A DNA stretch of 64,000 nucleotides from UBA4427 sp045106235 (lineage in GTDB: Bacteria > Myxococcota_A > UBA9160 > UBA4427): positions 62,001 to 126,000 of the forward strand of contig JBGCEJ010000023.1 of assembly GCA_045106235.1 (NCBI GenBank). The letters run 5' to 3'. Below, one piece after another: positions 8,760-19,500 of the stretch. Under the pieces are notes generated by a model. It ran no database searches. It was not told the origin of the DNA and saw only the letters and a list, made by a program, of their open reading frames with translations. The stretch's first letter is position 1. Each line of letters starts with the position of its first letter. The position numbers and the translations under genes were made by a program.

Positions 8760-11700
8760 ATGTCTCCCGTCTCTAGTTCTCCATCTTCCTGTGTCCTCGC
8801 TGGGGCTGAATCCCTGCTGCTGCAATGCGGTGAAATTCTCCTTGAGAAAGGATGGGCGATTGCCCGCGTTGTCTCCAAGGAAGAGGCCATCGTCGACTGG
8901 GCAGAAAAAGCCGGGATCGAAGTCGTGGCGCCCGGGAAGGGACTCGGGGACCGCCTGCGTGGCGTCGACTTCGACTATTTCTTCAGCATCACGAATCTCT
9001 CGATCATTTCCGACGACGTGATTCAGATGGCTCGCCGCGGTGCGGTGAATTTTCATGATGGGCCTTTGCCCGCTTATGCGGGGATGTACACGCCGGCCTG
9101 GGCGCTGATCAACGGTGAGTCGGAATACGGGGTCACCTTTCACGAGATGACCGCGGGCGTCGACGAGGGGCGCATCCTCGTTCAACGTAAATTCCCCGTC
9201 TCGGTCGAAGACACTTCGCTCAGCTTGAATACGACCTGTTATGGCGCGGCGATCGAAGCCTTTGGTGAGCTCGTTGACCAAATGGATTCCGATCGCGTCG
9301 CGCCCCAGGAGCAGGACGCGTCGCTGCGTTCCTATTTTAGTCGACATCAGCGACCCGCCGCGGCGAGTCTGATCGACTGGAACGCGAACGCGGAGGAAAT
9401 CCTGCGCATGATTCGCGCGATGGATTTCGGCGAGCGCTACAAGAATCCTTTCTCGGCGGCACGCGTCCTTGCGGGTGGCCGGCTGCTCTCGGTCTCAGGC
9501 GCATCGATCGCCGAGTCCGACTCCGCTGCGAGCGCCGGTACGCTGCTTGAAATCGACGATCTCGGTTGGACTGTGAAATGCGCCGACGGTGCGATTTCGC
9601 TGACCGGTTTGCGATGTCCCTTTGGCCAGAGTCTCAGTGGCCCGGGCGCCGCGGAGCGGCACGGGCTCGCCGTCGGGCAGGCCGTGGGCGACGCGGTGGA
9701 CCGCGATGCGGTGACGGCGCTGAACGAGGAAGCGATTCCGAATGAGGCTTTCTGGGTCCGCCGACTTCAGCAGCTCGATCCGGTGGAAGCGCCGTATCGT
9801 TCGGGCGAGGGCCAGGCGACGGGCGAAGCGGCGCGACACGCTTTGTCGGTCGACGGCTTCCTTGCGAGCGCGAACGCGGAAGAGCGGGCGGAGTCTCTGC
9901 TCGCGGGCTTTGCGCTCTACCTCGCGCGAATTCAGGGGGCGACGTCCTTTGACGTGAGTTTCGGAGAAGATGCGCTTCGGCAGAAAGTGGCGCCCTTCGG
10001 TGAACTCTTCGCTGAACGTCTGCCCATGCGGGTTGAAATCGATTCTGGCGTCAGTGCGACGGATGCGATTTCTTCGCTGCGCGCTTCCCTTGCGAAGCTG
10101 CGCGGGAAGGGCACGTATCTTACCGACGCGATTGCTCGCGACCCGGAGTTGGCGACGCATCCTTTGCATTCCGCCGGGCTCTCGCCTTCGGTGGCCATCG
10201 GGATCTACGCGGACCCGGCTTCGGCGGCGCTTCCGAAGGGTGCGGATCTGGCGCTCTTCGTTTCGCCCGATGGCGCTTCGGCGCAGCTGGTTTGCGATTC
10301 CGGTTCGATCGACTCTGCCTCTGCGCAAGCGATGCTCGATCAATTGGGCGTGCTCCTCGGCGCGCTGGGGCAAGGTTCGGCGGGGGAACCCGTGGGCAAG
10401 CTCCCGCTGATCGATGCGGAAACGCGGCGACAGATTCTCTACGACTGGAATGAGACCGGCGTCGATTTCGATCGCGCCGCCACCGTGCGCTCGCTCTTCG
10501 AAGCGCAGGTCGAAGCGACGCCGGATGCCACGGCCCTCGTGTTTGAAAACGAGAAGCTGAGCTACCGCGAACTCGACGCGCGCGCCGGGCGGTTGGCGAA
10601 TCATCTGAGCGGCCTGGGGATCGGCGCGGACGATCTGGTCGGTGTCCATCTTGCTCGTTCTCTCGACATGGTCGTGGGCATTCTCGGCGTGATGAAGGCG
10701 GGGGGCGCTTATGTTCCCCTCGATCCGGTCTATCCCGAAGACCGCATCGCCTACATGATCGAAGATTCGAAGGCCTCCGTAGTCCTGACGCATTCAAAGT
10801 CGGACTCGCCTTTGCCGTCTTGCTCCGCGACCGTCGTTGATCTGGACGCCGATGCGGATGCGATTGCAGCGCATTCGGAGACGCGCCCTGCGACGGAGGT
10901 CGAAGCCGCGCATCTCGCCTACGTCATCTACACCTCGGGCTCCACGGGGAAGCCGAAGGGCGTGATGGTCGAGCATAGAAACGCCGTCAACTTCTTCGTC
11001 GGCATGGACGAGCGCGTGCCGCATGATCCGCCGGGACGCTGGCTTGCGGTCACATCGCTTTCATTCGATATCTCGGTCCTCGAGCTGCTTTGGACGCTGA
11101 CGCGCGGCTTCGAAGTGGTCGTTTTCGCGGATCGCGAACGGACGATGGCCGCAGGTGGTGCGATTGTGGATCGCCCCTGGCGCCCGATTGATATGGGGCT
11201 GGCGCTCTGGGGCAGCGATGCGGGGCCGGGACCGAAGAAATACGAACTCATGATCGAGAGCGCGAAATTCGCCGACGAGAATGGCTTCTGTGCGGTGCAT
11301 ACGCCTGAGCGACACTTTGGTGCGTTCGGTGGGCCGTTTCCCAATCCGTCCGTGACCGGAGCCGCGATGGCGGCGGTGACGAGTCGTGTTCAGATTCGCG
11401 CGAGTAGCTGCGTGCTGCCCTTGCATCATCCCGTTCGCGTGGCCGAGGAATGGGCCGTCGTGGATAATATTTCGAACGGACGCGTGGGCGTCGCTTTCGC
11501 ATCGGGCTGGCAGCCGAACGACTTCGTGATTCGTCCGGACGCGTTCGCGGAAGCGAAAAAGAAGATGTTCGAGAACGCGGACATCGTGCGCCGGCTTTGG
11601 ACCGGAGAGGCGGTTGAATTCGAGAATCCCCATGGCACGATGGTGCCGACGGCGACTTTGCCGCGACCTGTCCAGAAAGAACTCCCGACCTGGATCACGA

Positions 11701-13490
11701 CGGCGGGGAATGTGGACACGTTCAAAGCTGCGGGCGCCGCAGGTCTCAATGTTCTGACCCATCTGCTCGGGCAAAATCTGGAAGAGCTCGCGGTGAAGGT
11801 GAAGGCCTATCGCCAGGCGCGTTCGGATGCGGGTTTCGATCCGGCGGGCGGTGCCGTGACCTGTATGCTGCATACCTTCGTCGGCGACAACGACGCGGAG
11901 GTGCGGCGCATCGTTCGCGAGCCCATGAAGGATTACCTCGGCGCTTCGATGTCCCTGGTGATGGATTTCGCCTGGTCCTTCCCGGCCTTTGAGCGCCCCG
12001 GTGGTGCGGATTCAAAGCCCGAGGATGTCGATCTCAAAACGCTGACGGAAGATGAAACCGACGCGATTCTAGAGTTCGCCTTCGAGCGCTACTACGAAAC
12101 AAGCGGTCTGTTCGGAACGGCTGAGGCCTGCGAGCAGATGCTCGAGCGCTGCAAGGATGCGGACATCGATGAAATCGCCTGTCTCATCGATTTCGGAGTC
12201 GACACCCAGGTCGCCCTCGATGCGCTGCCGGCGCTGAGCAAGGTGCGGCAAGCGGTGAACGAACAGCCTGCGGGCGCGGTGGTTGCCGGGATGGACGCAG
12301 CGGAAGGCGTGGATCATTCCTTCGCGGCGCAGGTCGAACGGCATCAGATCAGCCATCTGCAATGCACGCCGTCCCATGCGACGATGCTGCTGACGAACCC
12401 GGAGACGCGGGGGGCGCTTGGCCGCATCCCCCATCTCATGATCGGCGGCGAAGCTTTCCCGGTCTCCCTCGCAGCGGAACTCGATTCGGCCGTGAGTGGC
12501 AGCGTGACGAATATGTATGGCCCGACGGAGACCACGATCTGGTCCTCGACGGAGCCCGTTGAAGGAAAGCCCGACTCGATTTCGATCGGTCGACCCATCG
12601 CGAATACCCAGCTCTTCGTTCTGGACGCGAACCATGAACCGCTTCCTGTCGGCGTCGCCGGCGAGCTCTGGATTGGGGGCGAAGGCGTCGTGCGCGGCTA
12701 CCACGAGCGCCCCGAGCTGACGGGCGAACGCTTCATTGCGGATCCCTTCAGCGACCGAGAGGGCGCCCGGATTTACTGCACAGGGGACCTCGCGCGCTGG
12801 ATGCCCGATGGTCGCATCGATTTCCTCGGGCGCCTCGATCATCAGGTGAAGATCCGCGGCTACCGCATTGAGCTTGGCGAAATTGAAGCTCGGCTCGCGG
12901 GACTGGCCGGGATTCGGGAATGCGTGGTCGTCGCGCGGGAAGACACGCCCGGGGATGTGCGCCTTGTCGCGTACGCGATCTCCGAGAGCGATGCGTCTCC
13001 GCAGGAGAACGATCTCAAGGACGGACTTCGGGAATCGCTGCCCGAGTTCATGGTGCCTTCGAATATTCTCTTCCTGGACCGTTTCCCGCAGACGCCGAAT
13101 GGCAAGGTGGACCGCAAGGCGCTGCCCGCGCCCCACGAGCTTCAGCAGAAATCCTCGGCAGAGTACAAGGCGCCGGAGAACGATCTCGAAGTGAAGATTG
13201 CGGATGTTTGGCGCGAGGTGCTCTATCTCGAGCAGGTCGGGGTGCATGATAATTTCTTCGATCTGGGCGGGCATTCGCTGCTCGTGGTTCAGGCCCATCG
13301 CAAGCTCGCGGCGGAGATCGAGAGCCCGCTCTCGCTGACGGACCTGTACCGGTTCCCGACCGTGGCCGGACTGGCGGAGCATCTGGCTTCCGACGATGGC
13401 GGCGCCGAGGTGGCACAGGCGAGCCAAGCGCGAGCGGAAAAGCGCAAGGCGGCGATGGGGCGAAGGCGCAAGCGAGGCGGTCGAGGTTGA
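8760..13490 (+). CDS. NRPS loading module: formyltransferase - truncated C - A interrupted by luciferase-like monooxygenase - T
   Basis: 1576 residues. Residues ~10-300 are a methionyl-tRNA-formyltransferase-like domain with Asn97, His99 and Asp135 in the catalytic positions. Residues ~315-565 resemble only the C-terminal lobe of a condensation domain; no HHxxxDG motif exists. The adenylation domain has YTSGSTGKPKG at 724-734, FDIS at 769-772, then a luciferase-like FMN monooxygenase insert (~810-1170), and resumes to NMYGPTETT (~1250), YCTGDLARW and NGKVDRK. Carrier-protein Ser1506 lies in LGGHSL. The specificity residues I read are D-I-L-Q-M-G-M-I-W-K, close to glycine codes. The architecture matches the MupA/Atu3671-type family. 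It probably loads and N-formylates an amino acid, likely glycine, and oxidises it before handover to the downstream PKS. Confidence 0.88.
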   Translation: MSPVSSSPSSCVLAGAESLLLQCGEILLEKGWAIARVVSKEEAIVDWAEKAGIEVVAPGKGLGDRLRGVDFDYFFSITNLSIISDDVIQMARRGAVNFHDGPLPAYAGMYTPAWALINGESEYGVTFHEMTAGVDEGRILVQRKFPVSVEDTSLSLNTTCYGAAIEAFGELVDQMDSDRVAPQEQDASLRSYFSRHQRPAAASLIDWNANAEEILRMIRAMDFGERYKNPFSAARVLAGGRLLSVSGASIAESDSAASAGTLLEIDDLGWTVKCADGAISLTGLRCPFGQSLSGPGAAERHGLAVGQAVGDAVDRDAVTALNEEAIPNEAFWVRRLQQLDPVEAPYRSGEGQATGEAARHALSVDGFLASANAEERAESLLAGFALYLARIQGATSFDVSFGEDALRQKVAPFGELFAERLPMRVEIDSGVSATDAISSLRASLAKLRGKGTYLTDAIARDPELATHPLHSAGLSPSVAIGIYADPASAALPKGADLALFVSPDGASAQLVCDSGSIDSASAQAMLDQLGVLLGALGQGSAGEPVGKLPLIDAETRRQILYDWNETGVDFDRAATVRSLFEAQVEATPDATALVFENEKLSYRELDARAGRLANHLSGLGIGADDLVGVHLARSLDMVVGILGVMKAGGAYVPLDPVYPEDRIAYMIEDSKASVVLTHSKSDSPLPSCSATVVDLDADADAIAAHSETRPATEVEAAHLAYVIYTSGSTGKPKGVMVEHRNAVNFFVGMDERVPHDPPGRWLAVTSLSFDISVLELLWTLTRGFEVVVFADRERTMAAGGAIVDRPWRPIDMGLALWGSDAGPGPKKYELMIESAKFADENGFCAVHTPERHFGAFGGPFPNPSVTGAAMAAVTSRVQIRASSCVLPLHHPVRVAEEWAVVDNISNGRVGVAFASGWQPNDFVIRPDAFAEAKKKMFENADIVRRLWTGEAVEFENPHGTMVPTATLPRPVQKELPTWITTAGNVDTFKAAGAAGLNVLTHLLGQNLEELAVKVKAYRQARSDAGFDPAGGAVTCMLHTFVGDNDAEVRRIVREPMKDYLGASMSLVMDFAWSFPAFERPGGADSKPEDVDLKTLTEDETDAILEFAFERYYETSGLFGTAEACEQMLERCKDADIDEIACLIDFGVDTQVALDALPALSKVRQAVNEQPAGAVVAGMDAAEGVDHSFAAQVERHQISHLQCTPSHATMLLTNPETRGALGRIPHLMIGGEAFPVSLAAELDSAVSGSVTNMYGPTETTIWSSTEPVEGKPDSISIGRPIANTQLFVLDANHEPLPVGVAGELWIGGEGVVRGYHERPELTGERFIADPFSDREGARIYCTGDLARWMPDGRIDFLGRLDHQVKIRGYRIELGEIEARLAGLAGIRECVVVAREDTPGDVRLVAYAISESDASPQENDLKDGLRESLPEFMVPSNILFLDRFPQTPNGKVDRKALPAPHELQQKSSAEYKAPENDLEVKIADVWREVLYLEQVGVHDNFFDLGGHSLLVVQAHRKLAAEIESPLSLTDLYRFPTVAGLAEHLASDDGGAEVAQASQARAEKRKAAMGRRRKRGGRG

Positions 13491-13584
13491 GGCTGATTCT
13501 TGGGGGATCGCCGGTCATGGGGAACACGACGGGCCAGGGCGATGAAGCGATGGGAATCAGATCTGCGCGTGGGGGGAGTTGGAC

Positions 13585-16500
13585 ATGAGTGATGAGGGCG
13601 AACACGAAGGCCCCGGCGAGAATGATATTGCGATCGTGGGGATGGCGCTTCGCGTCCCCGGCGCGGACTCGCCCACTGAATTCTGGGACAATTTGCGCGC
13701 TGGTCGTGAGTCAATCGTCGACTACGACGAAGAGACGATTCTCGCTTCAGGCGAATCGAAGGAGACCCTGCGGCATCCCGGTTATGTGAAGCGCGGTGGC
13801 GCGCTCCGCAACATGAAGCTCTTTGATCGAGACTTCTTCGGCTTTAGTCCGAAAGAGGCCGCGATCCTTGACCCCCAGCATCGTCATTTTATGGAGCTCT
13901 GCTGGGAAGCCCTAGAAGACGCCGGCCATACGCCGAAGCGCTTCGACGGCCAAATCGGCCTCTTCGCGGGCTGCGGCATGGGCAGCTATTTCTACTTCAA
14001 CGTTTGCAGCAATAAAGACCTGGTCGACTCCGTTGGCATGTTCCTCCTGCGCCATACCGGGAATGACAAAGACTTTCTTGCGACGCGTGCGTCCTATGTC
14101 CTGGACCTGAAGGGTCCGAGCATCAACGTCCAAACGGCGTGCTCGACTTCTCTCGTTGCGACCCACCTCGCTTGCCAGAGTCTGCTGACCGGCGAATGCG
14201 ATATGGCGCTGGCCGGCGGCGTCACGATCATGTTCCCGACCGAGGCGGGCTACGTCTTCAAGGACGGAGAGATTCTCTCCCCCGATGGACATTGTCGTCC
14301 GTTTGACGACCGCGCTCAGGGCACGATCCTTTCGAGCGGGGGCGGCGTGGTGACGCTGCGGCGGCTTGAAGATGCCCTCGAAGATGGCGATCCGATTTAC
14401 GCTGTGATCAAGGGATCGGCGGTGAATAACGACGGTGGCCAGAAGGTGGGTTATCTCGCACCGAGCGTGGATGGCCAAGCCGCTGCAATGACCGAGGCGT
14501 ACTCCCTCGCGGAGATCGACCCTGCGACGATCGGTATGATCGAATGTCATGGTACGGGCACCTATATGGGCGACCCCATCGAGGTGGCTGCGCTGACCCA
14601 GGCATTCCGCTCGGCGGAGTCCGAGGGCGCGCAGGAGAATCAGTTCTGTCGCATCGGATCAGTGAAGTCGAATATCGGCCATCTGGATACAGCGGCTGGC
14701 GTCGTGGGCCTCATTAAGGCCTCGCTCTCGCTGTCCAACCGGGAGATGCCGCCTTCGCTGAACTACGATCGACCGAATTCGGAGATCGGCTTTGAAAACA
14801 CGCCGTTCTTGGTGAACGATCAGCTGAATGCGTGGGAGCGGGGCAGCTTTGCCCGCCGCGCGGCCGTGAACTCGTTAGGCGTGGGAGGGACGAACGCCCA
14901 TGTGATCGTTGAGGAACTCGGTGACGGACTGAGGCCCGAGCTGCCGGCTGCGAAAGCGGCGGCGGAATCGGACGAGGTCCTGCTTCAGGTCTCTGCGAAG
15001 GGCAATAAGGCGCTCGATGGGGCGTGCCAACGCCTCGCTCAGCACCTTGAGGCGAATCCCGATCAAGACCTTCGCGATGTGGCCTATAGCCTGAGTGTGG
15101 GTCGTGAAGAACTCGACCGTCGCCGGGTTCTGGTCGCGAGCGACCGGGACGAAGCGATTGAGTTGCTCGAAGGGCTCGACCCTCGGCGCGTCTTCACGCA
15201 TACGGCCTCGCCGTCGACGCCCGGAATTGTCTTCATGTTTTCCGGGGGCGGCAGTCAGTACGCCCGAATGGGAATGGGCCTCTACGAGAGTGAGCCCGTT
15301 TTTCGGGAGCAGATCGACCGTGGCCTCGCGCTTGTGAAGGAGCGCCTTGGCGAAGATCTCCGGCCGATGTTGTTCTGTCCGCCTGAGGAACTCGAACAGG
15401 CCGAGACGCAACTGCTCGAGATCGAGCGGCAGATGGCTTCGATCTTCGTTTGCGAACATGCGATGGTGAAGCTCTGGGAGTCGAAGGGCATCCAACCGGA
15501 GATGCTCGTCGGACATAGCCTGGGCGAGAACATCGCGGCGTCTGTGGCCGGAGTGATCTCCTACGAAGACTGTCTCGACTGGGTCCTCCTGCGCGGGCGG
15601 CTCACGGCCAGCACGCCGGAAGGGCGGATGATTGCAGTCTCGCTCCCCGTCGACGAACTGAAGCCTTTCCTTGGAGAGGGCTGCGACATCGCTGCAGTCA
15701 ATGCGCCCGGACTCTGTGTGGCGACCGGCAGCGTCTCCGAGATCGATAGTCTTGAAAAACGCCTGGAAGAAGCGGAAGTCGACTACCAGGCCGTTTCGAT
15801 CAATCGGGCGGCGCATTCGCGTCAGCTCGACCCGATCCTAGATGAGTTCCGAAGCTTCCTGTCGGGCGTTGAGCTTTCAGCGCCGACGATTCCCATCGTG
15901 TCGAACCGTACGGGCAAGATCATGACCGACGCCGAGGCGATGGATCCGGAATACTGGACGCAGCATTTCCGGCAGCATGTTCGGTTTGCGGATTGTGTCG
16001 AGACGATTCTGGAGACGCCCGGGCGTGTACTTCTTGAGGTCGGGCCCGGTCAGGCGCTTTGCTCGTTCGCCCGGCAGCAGTCTGCTGGCGGCAGCGCCGC
16101 CCCGAATATTATTCCGTCCTTTCGTCACAAGGCGGACAAAGCGACGGACACAACGTTCTTCCTCTCTAGTCTTGGACGGCTTTGGGCCTCGGGCGTGGAG
16201 ATCTCGCTGGATGAAATTCTGGACGTCGAGGCACGTCGCCGGGTTCGACTGCCGACCTACGCCTGGGATCACCAGAGTTATTTTATCGAACGGGTCGAGG
16301 CTGCCGCGGTCGCCTCGGAATCGAATCTCCCGGAATACGTCGAAGACGTGGCCGACTGGGGATTCTCCCCAACCTGGCAGCCCGCTGGGATTGATCCTCG
16401 GCGACTAGACACGCCCGAAACCTGGCTGATCTTTATGGATCAGGGGGGCGTTGGGCGTCGCCTTCGAAAGCGGCTTGAGGCCAAGGGGCATTCGGTGATC

Positions 16501-19500
16501 GCCGTGTCCCAGGCGGATAGCTATCGGAAACGATCCGATTCCGATTTCTCGCTCTCCCCCGAACTTGGGCGGGAGGGGTATGACGCGCTCGTGAAAGACC
16601 TGGCTGCCGCCGGTCGTATGCCGACGCGGATCGTGCATCTCTGGCTGACGACGGAATCCGAAAGTTTCCGTCCCGGATCGAGCTTCTTTCATGAGAACCT
16701 CGAGAACGGTTTCTACAGTCTGTACTTCTTGGCGCGGGCGCTCGCGGATGAGAACCTCCCGGGCGAAGTACATCTCAGCGTCGTCTCTAACGGAATGCAG
16801 AATGCGACCGAAGGAGATGGTCCGCTCTATCCCGAGAAGGCAACGGTCCTCGGCCCGGTTCAGGTGATTCCGCGGGAAATTCCGGGACTGACCTGCAAGA
16901 GTATCGACGTGACGCTCCCGAAGGCGGGGCGAGATGCGTTGCTCGGGCGGCTGCTCGGCGGAAAGGCGACGGGCGGTCGTCCGGAAAACTTGGATGCCCT
17001 CGTCGACCAGCTCGAAGCGGAACTCCTCGCGCCGTCGGAGTCGGAAATCGTTGTTCATCGCGGCGCAGACCGCTTCGTGCGCCGCTTTGAGCCAAGTCCT
17101 TTGGCGGCCCGAACAGGCGCCGCGGACAATGCCCTTAAGACGGGCGGGGTCTATCTGATTACCGGCGGTCTCGGCGGCCTCGGGCTCACCCTCGCCGACC
17201 GGATCGCGCGGGAAGTGGATCAGGTTCGTCTCGTGTTGGTGGGGCGAACGCCTCTGCCCGATCCGTCTGAATGGGACGCCTTGCTGAATGGCGGAGGCGC
17301 TAGCGCTCGGGATCTCTCGGCGATTCGCCAGATTCGTGCGCTTGAGGCAGCGGGGGCGAAGGTGATGCCGCTTGCCGCAGACGTGACGAACCCGGAAGAG
17401 ATGCGTCAGGGCATCGCGACGGTGCGCGAGCGCTTCGGTGCGGTGCACGGAATTTTCCACGCGGCGGGCGTGGTCTCGGACGAGCTCATTCAATTGAAGG
17501 TCGACTCGGATATCGAACGCGTCTTCGGTCCGAAGGTGCACGGCACGCAGGTCTTGGCGTCACTGCTCGAAGAGGCGGGAGCAGAGCTCTTTGTGCTCTA
17601 CTCGTCCACGAGTGCCATCACGGCGCCTCCCGGGCAGGTGGACTACGTCGCAGCGAATGCTTTCCTCGATGCCTATGCCCAGAGCAAGGCCGGCGGCCCC
17701 ATTCAAACTGTGGCCATCAACTGGGGCATCTGGAACGAGGTGGGCCTCGCCGCTCAGTCGCTCTCGGGAGACGACGGCGAGACGGAGGTTGCCAAGGCGA
17801 CGCCCGTGTCTCATCCGCTCTTCGAATCGCGAGAGCAGGATTCTCACGGTCATGTGGGGTTTGTGAAGAGCTACTCGCCTCAGCGCGACTGGATCCTCGA
17901 TGAACATCGAACCAGCAGCGGCGAAGCGCTGATTCCGGGTGCTGGGTATCCCGAGTTGGCTCGGGCGGCACTCTCCGAGTACGGCGAGTCGGGCAAGTTC
18001 GAGATCCAGGATCTCTACTTCTTGCGCCCGCTTTATGTGCCGGACGGAGAAGTGCGCGACGTGCGGGTACAGCTTCAGCCGAGCGATACCGGCTACAAAT
18101 TTACGGTGCGCACGCGTCACCGGGTCGAGGGACGTCCCGCTTGGGTCCTCGCGGGCGAAGCGTCTTTGGAACTCGGTCAGCCCGACGGCCCGACGACGCT
18201 TGATCTTGCGGCGATCGATGAGCGTTGCCAGGTGAACCGGTCAAGCATGAATCCGCTTGGACATGCTTCGGGACAGGAAAATCACGTCCGCTTCGGGCCG
18301 CGTTGGCGCGTTCTTCGACAGGTCCTCTACGGCGAAGGCGAGGCACTCGCGCGGCTTGAGCTTCCGGATGCTTTCGCCGACGACCTCGACGATTTCGAAC
18401 TGCACCCGGCGCTCCTGGACTACGCCACAGGCTACGCGATGGAGCTGATCGATGGCTACGACCCGGAAGAGGCGCTGTGGATCCCCGTCTCGTACAGCCG
18501 GATCTCGGTGCATGCGCCCCTTGAGAAGAAGGTCAGCAGCTGGGTGCGCCTGCGCGAAAGCGCCGGGGAACCCTCGGACTTCGCCTCCTTTGATATCGTC
18601 ATTGCCTCCGAGGACGGTCGCGTTCTCCTGGAAGCGGAAGATTTTACGATCAAGCGCGTTCTTGAGTCGGTGGATTTTTCAGAGCCTCTCGATCCGAGCG
18701 TGGCGGATATTGAATTCGAGGCGAGCACTTCGCGGCAGAGCGATGATGACCTTTCGCCCGCCGAGCTTCAGCTGCGACGCAATTACGAAGCGGGCATTCT
18801 GCCCGAGCAAGGCACTGAAGCACTCCTTCGCGTCCTTTCTCAGAAGAACGTATCCCAGATGGCCGTTACTTCGATCAATCTCGATTTCTTGATCCGGCAG
18901 GCGGAGCAAGTCGTCGCGGATTCATCGAGTTCGGGTGCGAAGTTCGAGCGCCCCGATCTCGACAGCGAATATGTCGAACCTCGGGATGAGATCGAGAAGA
19001 CGTTAGTCGCCCTTTGGGAAGAACTGCTCGGAGTCGAAGGGCTTGGCATTCAGGACAGCTTCTTTGATCTTGGCGGACATTCGCTGATTGCGGTGCGCTT
19101 CTTTAGCAAGATCAAGAAGACCTACCATGTCGATTTCCCGATCTCGGTGCTCTTTGAAGCGCCGACGATCGAGGGCTGCGCTGAGCTGATTCGAGAAGAA
19201 ATTGGTGAAGGCGATGCGGCGACGACGGGCGAGGGCGATGCCCCGGCGACGGAAACGCGCCGCACGCGCTTTAAGCATCTCGTGGCGATGGACGCGGGCG
19301 GCGGCGCGGGTGGACCGAATCCACCTTTCTTCCTCGTAGCGGGTATGTTCGGCAACGTCCTAAACCTGCGGCACCTCGCGGCGCTGGTCGGCACGGACCG
19401 GCCTTTCTACGGCCTGCAGGCGCGCGGTCTCTACGGCGATGAAGCGCCCCATGAAACCTTCGAGGAGATGGCAAGTGCTTACCTCGCGGAGATCAAGACG

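Noticed and set aside
9495..10793. 432-codon minus-strand ORF
   Set aside because: Lies wholly within the NRPS gene on the other strand, is His/Arg-rich without any domain, and reflects high-GC codon bias of the real gene.
12069..13427. 452-codon minus-strand ORF
   Set aside because: Antisense shadow of the NRPS adenylation and carrier domains; no recognisable motifs.
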